Source of the DNA: Evernia prunastri
Lineage: Eukaryota; Ascomycota; Lecanoromycetes; Lecanorales; Parmeliaceae
NCBI GenBank assembly: GCA_003184365.1
Contig: NKYR01000099.1
Span: forward strand, 1-64,000
Direction: 5' to 3'
Length of the DNA stretch: 64,000 nucleotides
In this document: positions 54,360-64,000 of the stretch, one piece after another
Numbering within the stretch: the first letter of the stretch is position 1
How the letters are laid out: every line of letters begins with the position of its first letter
Notes under the pieces: model-generated
What the model was told of the DNA's origin: nothing
Seen by the model: the letters and a program-made list of their open reading frames with translations, nothing else
Database searches by the model: none
Translations under genes and position numbers: made by a program

Positions 54360-55599
54360 TCAATACCCCTTTTTCCTATCGACAACGTTGATCATCCGTT
54401 CCCCCTTCTCCCTCCGGTCCAGATTCACCTCCAAGACCTGAAACGCCCGGTCCACGTACGCCTCCCCGAGCCCGCTGATGTGCGGCGTGACGATGCAATT
54501 CGGCGTTTCCCACAACGGGTCGTCTTGCGGCAAGGGTTCCGGGTCCGTCACGTCCAGCGCCGCGCCCCGCAGGCCGCCCCCGCCGTCGCCGCCGTCCAGG
54601 GGGTCGTTGTCGCTGTAGGCTTTGAGGGAGGCGATGAGGTCGGACTGCACGATGATCTGGCCGCGGGAGATGTTGGAGACGAAGGCGTTCTTCGTCTTGC
54701 CCAGGATGGCGAATTCCTCGGCGCCGATGAAGTGGGTCGTCTGTTTCGTCAGGGGCACGCTGATGAGGAGGTGGTCGATGTCCTGGGCGAGGAAATGGTG
54801 CAGGCTCGCCCGGTCCAACCCGCTGAACCAGGCTTCCGGGATCGAGCCGTCCGGGTCGCCGGTCCCGGGGACGATGAACCCCCGGTCGTGTTTCGATTCG
54901 GGCGTCGTGCGCGGGGAGGCCGTGTACGCGATGACGTCCATGCCCATGCCGCGAGCGACGCGGGCGACTTGGCGACCTATGCTGCCGTAGCCGAGGACGC
55001 CGAGTCGCTGGCCGGCTTTATCCCGCAGACTCTGCAGTACCTTTTGATTCGTGCCTTTGCCCCAGTTGTGATTCCGCTGCCAGGTGTGGAGGAGGGAGTA
55101 GTGGTGCGAGTGGGCCAGCGCCGTCAGGATGACCCATTCGGCAATTTGCGGGCCGTGGATGCCCGATGAGGTGGTCAAGGGGATCGAGGTTTTGGTGTAG
55201 ATTGGAGAGTCTGCGATGTGATTCGTGCCGGCGGAGAAGAAGTGTATGAGTTGGAGGTTGGGGCAGGCTTCTGGACTCGGGGGAAGGGCGGAGAGTGTGG
55301 CGAGGATGGTTGCGTCTTTGTAGAGTTCTGCGGCGGAGATAGCAATCAGCGGTCGTGCACAATAGCTAGCAATTGAGAGGAGGAGGAGGAGGAGGAGGTT
55401 GGTTGCGGGGGGAAAAGCCAATCGAACCTTTCGGTATCTCCTCTTCGCCCATCCACGGCGTGCTGGTGAAGCCCAAACCCTTGAACGTGATCTTGACATT
55501 GGGATGGTTCTTCCTGATCCTGTCGAAGATCTCGGTGGGTTCTTTGAAGGGCATGATAACGAGCAGATGCTCGGGCTTTGAGTCGGGACCGCCGCCCAT
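54360..55599 (-). CDS. D-isomer-specific 2-hydroxyacid dehydrogenase (2 exons)
   Basis: Exons 55599-55428 and 55327-54360 give 379 aa. The ATG at 55599 (MGGGPDSKPEHLLVIMPFKE) begins the conserved protein; the longer frame upstream is not expected. The 100-nt intron contains a GGA/TCC repeat. Splicing joins EEEIPK to ELYKDATILATLSALPPSPE. Family signatures: the NAD(P) fold in LGVLGYGSIGRQVARVARGM, the catalytic Arg in NISRGQIIVQSDL, Glu in ALDVTDPEPLPQDDPLW and His in IVTPHISGLGEAYVDRAF. Such enzymes reduce 2-oxoacids such as glyoxylate or hydroxypyruvate. The substrate cannot be told from sequence. A Gly-rich insert (PLDGGDGGGGLRG) sits before the catalytic Glu. Confidence 0.88.
55372..55400 (+). 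repeat. (GGA)n microsatellite inside the dehydrogenase intron
   Basis: About nine GGA units on the plus strand, read as CCT repeats in the intron of the minus-strand gene; it may act as its polypyrimidine tract. Confidence 0.85.
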
Positions 55600-55967
55600 G
55601 GTGAGGGACGAAGCCAGCTGGGCGAGGCGGAGAATGGGTCTTCGACGATCAATTGCTGGGATGGAGAGGTATAGGAGACAGTAGACGGAAAGGTGGCAGG
55701 AAAGCGGAGATATATATGTATCTTGATTGAGGTGCAATGATATGAGATGAAGAAAGTAACAGTATTTATAATGAAGCTCTTCAATCCGGTACGACATCCC
55801 ACTTTGATTGCCCTATGTTAACTCCGAATATATCTCCTCCGCAGCCAACCGTCAATAGCCGACAAGCACATCTAAACTGTTGCCTTGCTCGTCTCGCCCA
55901 ACTTTTATAACAACGACCACTTCAACCCCCCACCTTCTTCCCAAAACCCCGGTCCGCTTTCATCAAA
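55600..55967. other. Spacer, dehydrogenase 5' flank
   Basis: Promoter and 5' UTR of the dehydrogenase and 3' flank of the small secreted-protein gene. No gene seen. Confidence 0.5.
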
Positions 55968-56718
55968 TCACACCCCAAACACCTCCCCAGCGACCCTAAA
56001 CGTGATCCACAACTTGACCCCCACGCCGTTCCCCGTCCCGCTCACCCTCGCGTTGAACATGCCGCAAAAGCCCCTCTCCGTATACCCCACCATCGCACTC
56101 GCCAGCGCATGGATGAACTCCCGCGGGATGTAACCGCCGCCCCCGCTCGCGTCGAAGACCTCCAGCCGCAGCGGGCCCGAGTGGAATCGGAGGACGCGGT
56201 CGAGGAAGTAGTCCTCCGGGACGTCCGGGAGCCGGATGGCGAGTTTGAACCAGAAGTCCGCGAGCCAGGACGCGGTGGACCAGTCGGGGGCGAATGCCTG
56301 GGGGAAAAAAAGGGTTTTGGTTTCGTTAGTCGGCATCCCCTTTTTTATAGGATGGGGAAGGAAGAGGAGGGGGGTGGGTTTCGCGCTTTTCCAACGAGGA
56401 TATGTGTTGCTCTTTAGGGATTTTCTCGGGGATGCTTACCTGGAAGATATGGTAGTGGAGGATGAAATTGGAGTTTAATTCCTGGGTATGGATGCCACCG
56501 CGTTTTCCTAGGGCACCATGATCTATGGAGGGCGAAGAATATCGATTAGCTGGCGACAGCGGGAATGCTTGAGGTCCCCTCTGCTGCCGCTGCCGGGAAA
56601 TGACAGATGTCGCCGAATCGATCCCACCGCGAGGCGTTGCCGACGCAGAAGACAGCGGGATACAGATGCCGAGAAAGGCAACCAGCAACGGAATGGCGCT
56701 CAGGAGCCCGTGATGCAT
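55968..56718 (-). CDS. Small secreted protein of unknown function (2 exons)
   Basis: Exons 56718-56440 and 56297-55968 give 202 aa. The ATG at 56718 starts a clear signal peptide (MHHGLLSAIPLLVAFLGICI, cut near SASATP); an upstream ATG in the same frame would hide it. The 142-nt intron has GTAAGC and a strong polypyrimidine end before CAG. The mature protein has a basic disordered part (VISRQRQQRGPQAFPLSPAN, then KRGGIHTQELNS) followed by a compact domain: FHYHIFQ-like start, PDWSTASWLADFWFKLAIRL, FHSGPLRLEVFDASGGGGYI, REFIHALASAMVGYTERGFC and VGVKLWITFRVAGEVFGV. No known domain is recognised. It is likely extracellular; a KR site near residue 72 could be cut by a Kex2-type protease. Confidence 0.65.
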
Positions 56719-57490
56719 TTCCTGCGGATTTCGCTGTGAAGCCCTGGTCCTCCACCGTGTGTTCCTGTACTCTGAAAACAACACCTTGCTTGAGGGGATT
56801 GGTGCCTGGGTTATAGCCTGGCCATGCGCGTCTGCGTCTACCAGAGCTGCCGCAGGGGGAAATCGCACCGCTGTAGGATGGGGCACCGCAAGAGGGCCCA
56901 GCGCTCATATGCTGCACAGACTGCATAAGTCGCTGCCTCGATACCGCATGAGGCTAAGACCGCATTAGAAGCGAGTCCCTCATCTTCGTGCCGGCCTTGC
57001 AGTATTTTTGCAGGGCTAGTCACGTAAGAGCGCTTGCTTGCGAATTCTGATCCGTTCTTGACAAGCTCTGCCGGGTTTTCCATTAGGTGCCTCTTTTTAG
57101 AGAATGAGGGGAACAGGGAGAAGGGGAGAGAAATGTCCGATTGAAGCGCGCAGCAGTAGTTTTAAGCGTGGAGATGGTACCTGATTAGTGTGGGGAAGGA
57201 CCAGTGAGTGGTGAAGATGGGTCTGGGGTAAATATGCAAGTTTGACAGGGCCGAGCCGATTACGCGCAAAACAACCTGGTTCGTCGCGCATCGTGAAACC
57301 ACAGGCATAAGATACATATTGAGCACAGAAAGACAGAAGTCAAAGTCGAAACGAAAGACCGAAATAATGTCCTGACAGATACAGTCAGTCCAATTTGCAT
57401 GGCTGGGCATCGCTAAACATTCGTACGCCATTTTACGAAGAGCGCTCGGCAGAACAAAAAGATACAGATTACCGCCCAGATCCACCATCA
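56719..57490. other. Intergenic spacer
   Basis: 5' flank of the secreted-protein gene and 3' flank of the aldolase gene. No supported gene. Confidence 0.5.
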
Positions 57491-58612
57491 TTATGATAGT
57501 GTCTTCTCCAATTCCACAATTTCCTTGAAATCACCGGCAAACTTTGCAGCCTCCGACTCGGTTGCGCGAGGCAGAGGCTTGCGTGCCATGCCTCCATACC
57601 CAAAGTACGTCTCCAACGCGCTTTTCGTACCTACGATGCCTCCAGCAATAGCGGCCCAGTCACCACGCGCCACAACAGCTTGCAACTTTTTGGCTTCGGC
57701 TAGCTTCCCTGCCGTAAATAGGTCTACGATCTTGACGCAGGCCCTTGGTGCAACGTTGCCGATACCGCAGATGACTCCCGATCCACCAACGATAAGCGTC
57801 TGCAGCGTGAAATCTGCAGAGCCTCCCATGCACATGAAATTAGAGCCAGCGTAAGCGGGTGTAGATGCACCTGTGGCTGCGGCGATCCGAGCCAGCTTGC
57901 CGGTGTTTCCGCATGTGAGCTTGCAGCCAACGATGTTGGGATGTTTGGAGAGTTCATTGATTACGTCAGAGTTGAGATCGATGCCAGCTACCGCAGCTGG
58001 GTAGTTGTAAATGATGATCGGGATGGGAGAGGCGTCGGCGACATCCTTGAAGAACTCGACTATCGTGTCTGACTTGTGGGACGGCTTGTAGTAGGAAGGA
58101 GGAAGAACTAAAGCATAGTCGCCTCCAGAAGCTAGGGCCTCTCGGCAAAGCTCGATCGTTTCGCGAGTAGATTGCGAGCCACAGCCAACGATGAGGGGCA
58201 AGGAGTCGAAACCTCCATCCCTCAAAGCCTCGCGCGTCGTTCGGGTGACCTGTTGCCTTTCTTGGTGGGTGAGATGTACAGCTTCGCCGTTGGATCCTTG
58301 AGTTGCGATTCCAGCGACACCAGCCTTTGCGAGTCTCATGGCATGCTTTCTTATCGTATCGAGATCGAGGTCCTCGTTTGCTTTGAAGAAGGCCACTGTC
58401 GGCACGTATACACCTGGCATCAACGGTCTGTCCATCACGGGGGTGTCGTCAAGCGAGGAAACCGATGCGCTCCGAGGAGATGGGTTGTATGATGATTCAG
58501 AAGAGACCGAGTCGGTAACGTTGGCTCGTGGCGCGACAAGAGAGACGGAGGGAATACGAAGGTCGTCTTGATGGTAACTGCCGGCAGGCGAAGCGGTTTT
58601 ATGAGGAGACAT
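57491..58612 (-). CDS. DapA-family aldolase (4-hydroxy-2-oxoglutarate aldolase-like)
   Basis: Intronless from the ATG at 58612 (MSPHKTASPAGSYHQDDLRI), 373 aa; an ATG at 58684 adds 24 residues and could give a targeting peptide. Family marks: GVYVPTVAFFKANEDLDLD (strand 1), GIATQGSNGEAVHLTHQERQ in place of the GGTGE loop, LPLIVGCGSQSTRETIELCR, the active Tyr in PIPIIIYNYPAAVAGIDL, the Schiff-base Lys in NIVGCKLTCGNTGKLARIAA, and SGVICGIGNVAPRACVKI. The group cleaves or condenses pyruvate-derived substrates; in fungi the known members act on 4-hydroxy-2-oxoglutarate or 2-keto-3-deoxy sugar acids. The exact substrate is unresolved. The N-terminal 70 residues are Ser-rich and disordered. Confidence 0.88.
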   Translation of the reverse strand: MSPHKTASPAGSYHQDDLRIPSVSLVAPRANVTDSVSSESSYNPSPRSASVSSLDDTPVMDRPLMPGVYVPTVAFFKANEDLDLDTIRKHAMRLAKAGVAGIATQGSNGEAVHLTHQERQQVTRTTREALRDGGFDSLPLIVGCGSQSTRETIELCREALASGGDYALVLPPSYYKPSHKSDTIVEFFKDVADASPIPIIIYNYPAAVAGIDLNSDVINELSKHPNIVGCKLTCGNTGKLARIAAATGASTPAYAGSNFMCMGGSADFTLQTLIVGGSGVICGIGNVAPRACVKIVDLFTAGKLAEAKKLQAVVARGDWAAIAGGIVGTKSALETYFGYGGMARKPLPRATESEAAKFAGDFKEIVELEKTLS

Positions 58613-60463
58613 TGCGGAGGTAGGAAGTGAAGACGAGAATGTAAAGGCAAGGAAGGAACGATGATTGGGAACTAGATACTGCAAAGTACGGGGAGAAGGG
58701 AATCCATGACAAGTAGGAAGCTAAAGCTAAAGAGGCGTTCCATGGTCTTTTGTACTTGTGGACTGTGGTCGATATTGAGTTGACGAGATCAGCAAAAGAG
58801 GTCCGAGCACGGGATAGAGCCTTAAAGTGGGGGTCCAACAGCCTAAGAGATGAGGCCTCGTGTTCTGATGGAATGCAGTAAGCTGATAATAGTACAAAAA
58901 TCAAAAAAAATCAAAAATCAAAAAATCCGAAGGAAGGGGAAAGGGAGAACGGGAGAAGGGAGAGACTAAACCTCGGAGCAAGGTCCTAGAGCAAGAAGGA
59001 ATTAATCATGCGGTTAATGTTGTCATGATTTTCGGCTTATGCGAGCTGAAAGGCTTGTGGGAAGGGGAGCTCCTTCTCTCTTTTTTTTTTTCATTTTCCC
59101 ATTTTCCCTTTTTCCCTTTTTTTTCCCTCATCATTTTTTACCTTTTCTCAGCCGTTCCACGGAAATGCCAGGAACGCTTCGGACCCCACATACATCCCAC
59201 ATATATAATTTGCCCATAATTGCTCATGCTCTTCACTTATTGGTGATATTCCAGCGACCAAAGGGCTTCGGGAATATAAGGTTCACCTAGACTCCTAATC
59301 CACCCATACGTACTAGGTAGAGTACTAAGGTAGGCGAGTAGGCGAGCTAGGTACTGTTTGACCGAAGAGACATCGTTCCTGCCGGAAGGATCACTCTTTT
59401 CTTTCCCCTTTCTCCCCTTTTTGGACTAAGATAGGAGATAAACGTCGCAGATGGGAGAGCCCAAGGGTTGGATTGGATTCTCGACTCCATTCTGCCGGGC
59501 TCCTTTGAGGCGAAGCCAGTACTCGGTAGGGAGAGAGCGTGGGGGTTTGTGGCGGGATCTTCCGCTGTTGGCGGGGTTTGGAGCATGTTGCGGAGCAGGA
59601 ACGCCACCTCTGCCTAACTGTCATCTAAGGCAAAACCCAAATGCCTCATGAACCATCACGGCAACCGAATTGACGATCACCTACCATACTGAACCGCGTC
59701 GGTCATTTGACTCATCAAAACATCCAACTCTCCGACGTCTGGACCCAAAGTCATAATTTGCCGAATGCAAATTAGCATAATAGAAGTCCTTGGCCCGAGA
59801 GACTCATTGGGGAAGCTGAGGATCGGTGAGCATTTCAATAAATTGCCCTGCATTCGATGCGTTGTGGCAAAAGTGAAACAGGGTGATTTCGCGGGGAGAG
59901 AAGTAGGCGAGCTCCATTCCGATGGATGTTATCGGGTGCCCACTTCCGGGCTACCCCACGCTAGATAACGGAAGAAAATGTTGAGTGCTGGCTGAGGACT
60001 TGATGAACCGATTGAGGCACTTGTATGTTCTTGTTTCATGGGGGAAATGGTCGGGCCATTCGGGCCTTCGTTCACCCTCTCATCGGGTTTCGGCACGGCT
60101 CGACAGGATAATAGGCTAAGGTCGAGCATATATGACCTGCATATCGGTGTGCATGATCGCGTGGCAGCCACTGATCTTCTAGCAAAGCAGGGACATCCAT
60201 GAGCGTCCGTGCGTCAAGGTTCCTTCCGATGCAATCGAAGCTACCCAGCACACTCACACCACTTACCCCGCATGCTGCAAACATTCGAGGCTCTGAAGAC
60301 CGCAAGCTTCGTCTTCCATCAAGTTGACTTGGTACTTTCCTTGCCCTGCATGACTTAGCCGTGAAAATGGCTTGCCACCCGCAGCATGTTCTGGCAAGCG
60401 TCGTCGTTTTCGTATTCAAGACAGTTGGTGGCTTCGTCTTCATTCAAGAAGCTGTCAAAATTC
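58613..60463. other. Intergenic spacer with poly-T tract
   Basis: Promoter of the aldolase gene, then a T-rich/C-T tract at about 59070-59150, and the 3' flank of the DHHC gene (to 60463). ORFs here are short and unsupported; the minus-strand ones at 60072-60443 are probably 3' UTR. Confidence 0.5.
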
Positions 60464-61910
60464 TTAATTACCGCCAAAGTGGTCTGTAGATGCATGTCGT
60501 TTGCGTAGCAACTCGGCCAAAGGTATATCATCCTCATCATGGAATTCGGCTTTCTCGTCAACGCCAAAGTCGTCCAGCCTGTCGCCCTCTGAATCTCGCC
60601 AGACCTCTTCACCCTTCTCCCAATCATCGGGTTCGGCTGAATGAGAAGCGAAGGACTCATCTCGACCTTCATCCATGTAGCGCTCGTGGAAAGGTCGACG
60701 TCGAAATAGAGAAGTAGCTCCTTCGTCATATCGCTTGATGTCTTCCAGTTGTCTTCTACGAAATGAAGCAGTGTTGTGTTGAGACGTCGACAAGTCTTCA
60801 TCGTAGACAAACGGCTGTTCCAAAGGTGGTCGGTTGTGAAACCTTGGCATCCGGTCAGGGTCTGGGGGAGGCCACGACGAAGAGGGATCTGCCCATAACA
60901 TATTAGCACTATGAGAATATTCAAAGCATGCAGTACCTTCAAATCCATTGGTCTCAAATTCCAGGCCAGAGCTGTTAGATGGCGTTGCCGCGAATGGCCA
61001 CAGCCAAAGCAAAATAGTGCCGCCCATTCCTTGTTTCATGTTTTCAAATATTCCTATATCGTAAGGGAACTCCTGTTTCCTGATATGGACCCTCACGCCG
61101 TCTGGACCATAAAGATATCCTCCCCGAACCCGAGCTCGGCGAACGAGCGTTTCATGTCGCTCAATCTCCCAGCCCTCAATTGTGGTGATGTTGCCACCCA
61201 GGCACCAGATGTTGCGAACAAGAAGGATAGCAAGAGCGAACAGAGTTATAGAATTGACAACAAAGAATACGAAAAGGAAGATTAGCTGTGTGGGAGTAGG
61301 GCCGAGATACTAAGAAAGTCCAGTGAGTAACATGAACGGAGCATGACCAGCTATGCCGACGTACGCTTGGAAGGTCGCGTCCTGCCCAGACCACAGCTAT
61401 TCGCAGGTAGAGGAAATACTCAAGATATATCATTGACGCCGTTGCATAGAATAGAAATCGGAGAAAGTGAGGAAAGGTACGATGAGAGACACAATTGATG
61501 GTCCAGGGGCAATGATGGTCCATCTTTGGTATACATCTGCAGCCTTCATTAGGGTGGGCATCGTCTGAGGGAGATGAGATCCTTTGTCACCTTTGACAGA
61601 TTTTGCAATGATGTGCCCGAGGCGGTTTCGGCGCATCACACTTTCTACACCATCTTCGTATCTTCTTCGACGGTGATGATTGCTCAGAGGCGGAGTGATG
61701 GAGATGCCAGGTATGCGGGATCCAACCAGGATTCGTGAAGCATGCCCGAGTGTAGGTGATCCATATGCAGGCCAAAAGCGCATTGAAGACGAAAGCCTGT
61801 CTCCGTTCTAATGTGTATGGCTCAATATGGTGAAATAGAATCTGCGATCCATAACCGAGAAAGGAGATCAAGGCAAGCACGCCGAGGAAGGTGAGACTTG
61901 TCAAGAGCAT
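60464..61910 (-). CDS. PFA4: DHHC palmitoyltransferase, Pfa4 type (4 exons)
   Basis: Exons 61910-61591, 61536-61365, 61309-60937 and 60888-60464 give 429 aa; introns of 54, 55 and 48 nt are GT-AG. N-terminus: two membrane helices (LLTSLTFLGVLALISFLGYG, AFVFNALLACIWITYTRACF). The DHHC Cys-rich domain is CRKCDAPKPPRAHHCKICQR joined by splicing to CIPKMDHHCPWTINCV. Then a third and fourth helix (FLFYATASMIYLEYFLYLRI, IFLFVFFVVNSITLFALAIL) and a conserved tail EGWEIERHETLVRRARVRGG. The C-terminal 150 residues are acidic and disordered. The Pfa4 family attaches palmitate in the ER; the yeast enzyme modifies Chs3, so a link to the chitin synthase in this window is tempting though not shown. Confidence 0.92.
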
Positions 61911-62820
61911 TCAGAGACATGAAAAGGTAAGGCAAAGGAGAATAGTCAATAGAGAATAGATGGTTTGGAAAAAGAAGGGACAGGACTTGACTTTGAGCTT
62001 TTTCACGCCTACGCGTAAGAGGCTAGCATCGTTTTAGCGTCAAGCTTAAGATACCTTATCAGATCATCAGCGTGCCGAGCGTGCCTTAGGTGTAGAGTAT
62101 CGCCATCTCAGTGCGAGGTTGTTCAGTATTCATATTGACCGCTCGTGAATCGGACCCTGCCTACCTTGGGGACTTCCCTCCAATCCACTTGCTTGAGTCG
62201 TTAGGCGTCTAGGCAAGTCCGTCAGGTACCTTAGGATCTCTGAGCCCGCGGGAGCCCAGCTACTAGTAGGGTAGTAAAATATTTCAGTCCAATACTAACA
62301 TGATCAATTCTCACCCATATTTCAACATTCTTGAAAGTACCAATAGAATAGATCTTGAAGTTCAACCCTTTTTTTGTAGATTTAGATCAAATTTAGTTTG
62401 TAAGGCGAGGAAAAGAGGTTAAATGTCTGCGCAGGGGTAGAAGTCACGTGAGATATTCTCTTGGCAACGACCATGGCCAATTAAACCCCTGTTTCACTTC
62501 AGTAATCCGACTCTCAAACATAAGCACTGCTGCAGAGGATGTTCGTCCCTTGTCCTCTTTTTCTTTCCTATTTTCATATGATATGGTAATGTATCCAAGG
62601 TCATGGTCTGACTGTCCTCGCATTCTCCTGTCCTTATTTAGATACTCTACATGTGCAAACGGATCAAGACTTGAGTGTCCCTATGCATTTTTGACAAGTG
62701 CTTCACATATCATAGCTATACTAGAGTACTTTATTCTCCAAAGGCTGCCGGTCACCGTCTGTACTTTTGCCACACTAGGAGACTTTTTATCATTTGCTTT
62801 CTGGGGGAGAATCTTGCACT
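61911..62820. other. Divergent promoter region, Pfa4 and MutL-type gene
   Basis: About 0.9 kb between opposite start codons. The plus-strand ORF at 62448-62927 covers the start of the MutL gene in another frame and is a shadow. No other gene. Confidence 0.5.
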
Positions 62821-64000
62821 ATGCCAATTACAGCACTCCCATCAAACGCCGTTCGAGCCATCGGCTCTTCCCAAGCGCTTACTCATTCTGCTTCTCTGGT
62901 CAAGGAACTAGTAGAAAACGCTATTGACGGTCGAGCTACTAACATCTCCATCGAAATATCTGCAAATACACTGGACGATCTTCGAGTCAAAGACAACGGT
63001 CATGGAATTGCTCCCAATGATCGTGCCATGATATGCACAAGATATTGCACTAGCAAGATAAGAGATCTCCACGATCTCGAGAACATAGGAGGGCGCTCTT
63101 TAGGATTCCGAGGGGAAGCATTGGCAAGTACGGCAGAGATGAGTAAGAGTCTTGCGATGACCACCCGAATAGAAGGCGAAGGCACCGCTGTTGAACTCAA
63201 ATTCAATTGTAAGGGTCAAATTTCAGGGTAGGCTGATACTATGCGGGGAATCTGCATTCATGCTAAGTGAGCCTCAGTGAAAAGCGCATATCTCATCCTG
63301 TGGGGACGACCGTTAGGGTCGAAAAATTCCTCCACAATCTGCCCGTTCGCAGGCAAGCCGTCGAGAAGATCTCGGTAAAGATGCTCGCACAGACCAAACG
63401 GATGCTACAGGCTTACGCCCTAGCACGGCCGTACCTACGCCTGTCGTTGAAGATCCTGAAAGCTAAAGACAGGAAAGGAGATTGGACGTATCCAAAAAGC
63501 GGAGCAGTCAGCACTTCACAACTGCAAGCCAGTTTCAATGCCGCCAGTGACATATTTGGCAAGAAGCTCACGAGCCAGTGCCAATTGACATCCTCATTTT
63601 GGTCAAGCACTGGAGAGCAGATCGACGAGGCCACGAGTGAAAAAGTGGGACCCAATGCCAGCAGAGACGAAGCATACAATTTCGAGGCTATAATGGCCAC
63701 AAAGGACTGCGGTAGCTATTTTATCCCACTCATCAGGATCACAGAGAGACCTACTGATCCACTGCCTGTATAGATGGCTCAGTACTTTCCAATGTTGGCC
63801 AGTATCTATCGATAGACTCAAGACCGGTGTCGTGCACGAGAGGAACCCTGAAGCAGATCGTCTCGTTATACAAATCCGCATTGCGATCTACGCCCGCTAG
63901 CGGAAGTAATGCAAAGATTGTGGACCCGTTCTTGTGGTTGAACATCGCTTGCCCGCTAGGAAGCTACGATGCGAATGTTGAGCCAGCCAAAGATGATGTT
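62821..64000 (+). CDS. MutL homologue, Mlh2 (yeast) / PMS1 (human) type, 5' part
   Basis: Starts at ATG 62821 (MPITALPSNAVRAIGSSQAL) and runs off the window. Exons so far: 62821-63227, 63278-63711 and 63774 onward, with introns of 50 and 62 nt. GHKL ATPase motifs: SLVKELVENAIDGRATNISI (catalytic Glu and Mg-binding Asn), VKDNGHGIAPNDRAM, ENIGGRSLGFRGEALASTAE and GTTVRVEKFLHNLPVRRQAV. Exon 3 begins the transducer domain (LSNVGQYLSIDSRPVSCTRG, TLKQIVSLYKS). The LPSNAVRAIGSSQAL start is nearer human PMS1 (yeast Mlh2) than human PMS2. Role: DNA mismatch repair as a partner of Mlh1 in the nucleus. Only the N-terminal part (about 355 residues) is visible, so the endonuclease region cannot be judged. 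Confidence 0.85.

Noticed and set aside
54480..55169. 229-aa plus-strand ORF inside the dehydrogenase gene
   Set aside because: Mirror ORF caused by GC-rich codons; the minus strand has all catalytic motifs.
62448..62927. 159-aa plus-strand ORF before and over the start of the MutL gene
   Set aside because: It covers the true start MPITALPS in another frame and has no supporting motif.
1..64000. tRNA or rRNA genes
   Set aside because: No convincing A-box/B-box pairing with a cloverleaf was found by eye; a tRNAscan run would be decisive.

Overview
The window looks like nuclear DNA of a filamentous ascomycete (Pezizomycotina). Most spliced genes have short GT-AG introns of about 45-100 nt, CDS pairs share divergent promoters, and the gene set is typically fungal: class IV chitin synthase, Skt5/Chs4-type activator, HET-domain protein, DHHC transferase of the Pfa4 type, hybrid histidine kinase and PCNA. 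The class cannot be fixed from the sequence; Leotiomycetes is only a guess.

Region 1, about 1-22 kb, is accessory and partly decayed. It holds a membrane-protein pseudogene with two in-frame TGA codons (0.8-2.6 kb); a ruined G-protein-alpha-like gene with an NLR-style N-terminus and no P-loop (3.05-4.56 kb); an intact four-exon methyltransferase (6.05-7.03 kb) convergent with a six-exon cytochrome P450 (7.09-8.98 kb) whose frame is intact but whose ExxR glutamate is alanine; an esterase fragment (10.2 kb); a five-exon secreted cysteine-containing protein (12.5-13.75 kb); a GH17 glucanase gene with one frameshift (14.6-15.75 kb); a conserved fungal gene with one frameshift (16.8-18.0 kb); and an 875-aa HET-domain gene (19.4-22.0 kb).

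Region 2, about 22-64 kb, is mostly conserved core genes. In order these are a Gly-rich protein, a WD40 protein, class IV chitin synthase, the Sel1-repeat chitin synthase activator (divergent from the synthase), a tyrosinase pseudogene broken by many small indels, a DUF202 membrane protein, a CDF zinc transporter, a Cdc1-type metallophosphoesterase, a secreted protein, PCNA (its ATG is split by an intron), a hybrid histidine kinase divergent from PCNA, a 2-hydroxyacid dehydrogenase, a small secreted protein, a DapA-family aldolase, Pfa4 and the 5' part of an Mlh2/PMS1-type MutL gene that runs off the end.

Functional links: the chitin synthase and its probable activator sit head to head, which suggests a co-regulated chitin-deposition pair. 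PCNA and the MutL gene belong to replication and repair. The methyltransferase and P450 may be what is left of a small secondary-metabolite locus. Exon boundaries for the P450, methyltransferase, secreted proteins, CDF, Cdc1, PCNA, histidine kinase, dehydrogenase, Pfa4 and others were worked out by hand, and the exon lengths sum to whole codons. No tRNA, rRNA or CRISPR array and no intact transposon was seen.
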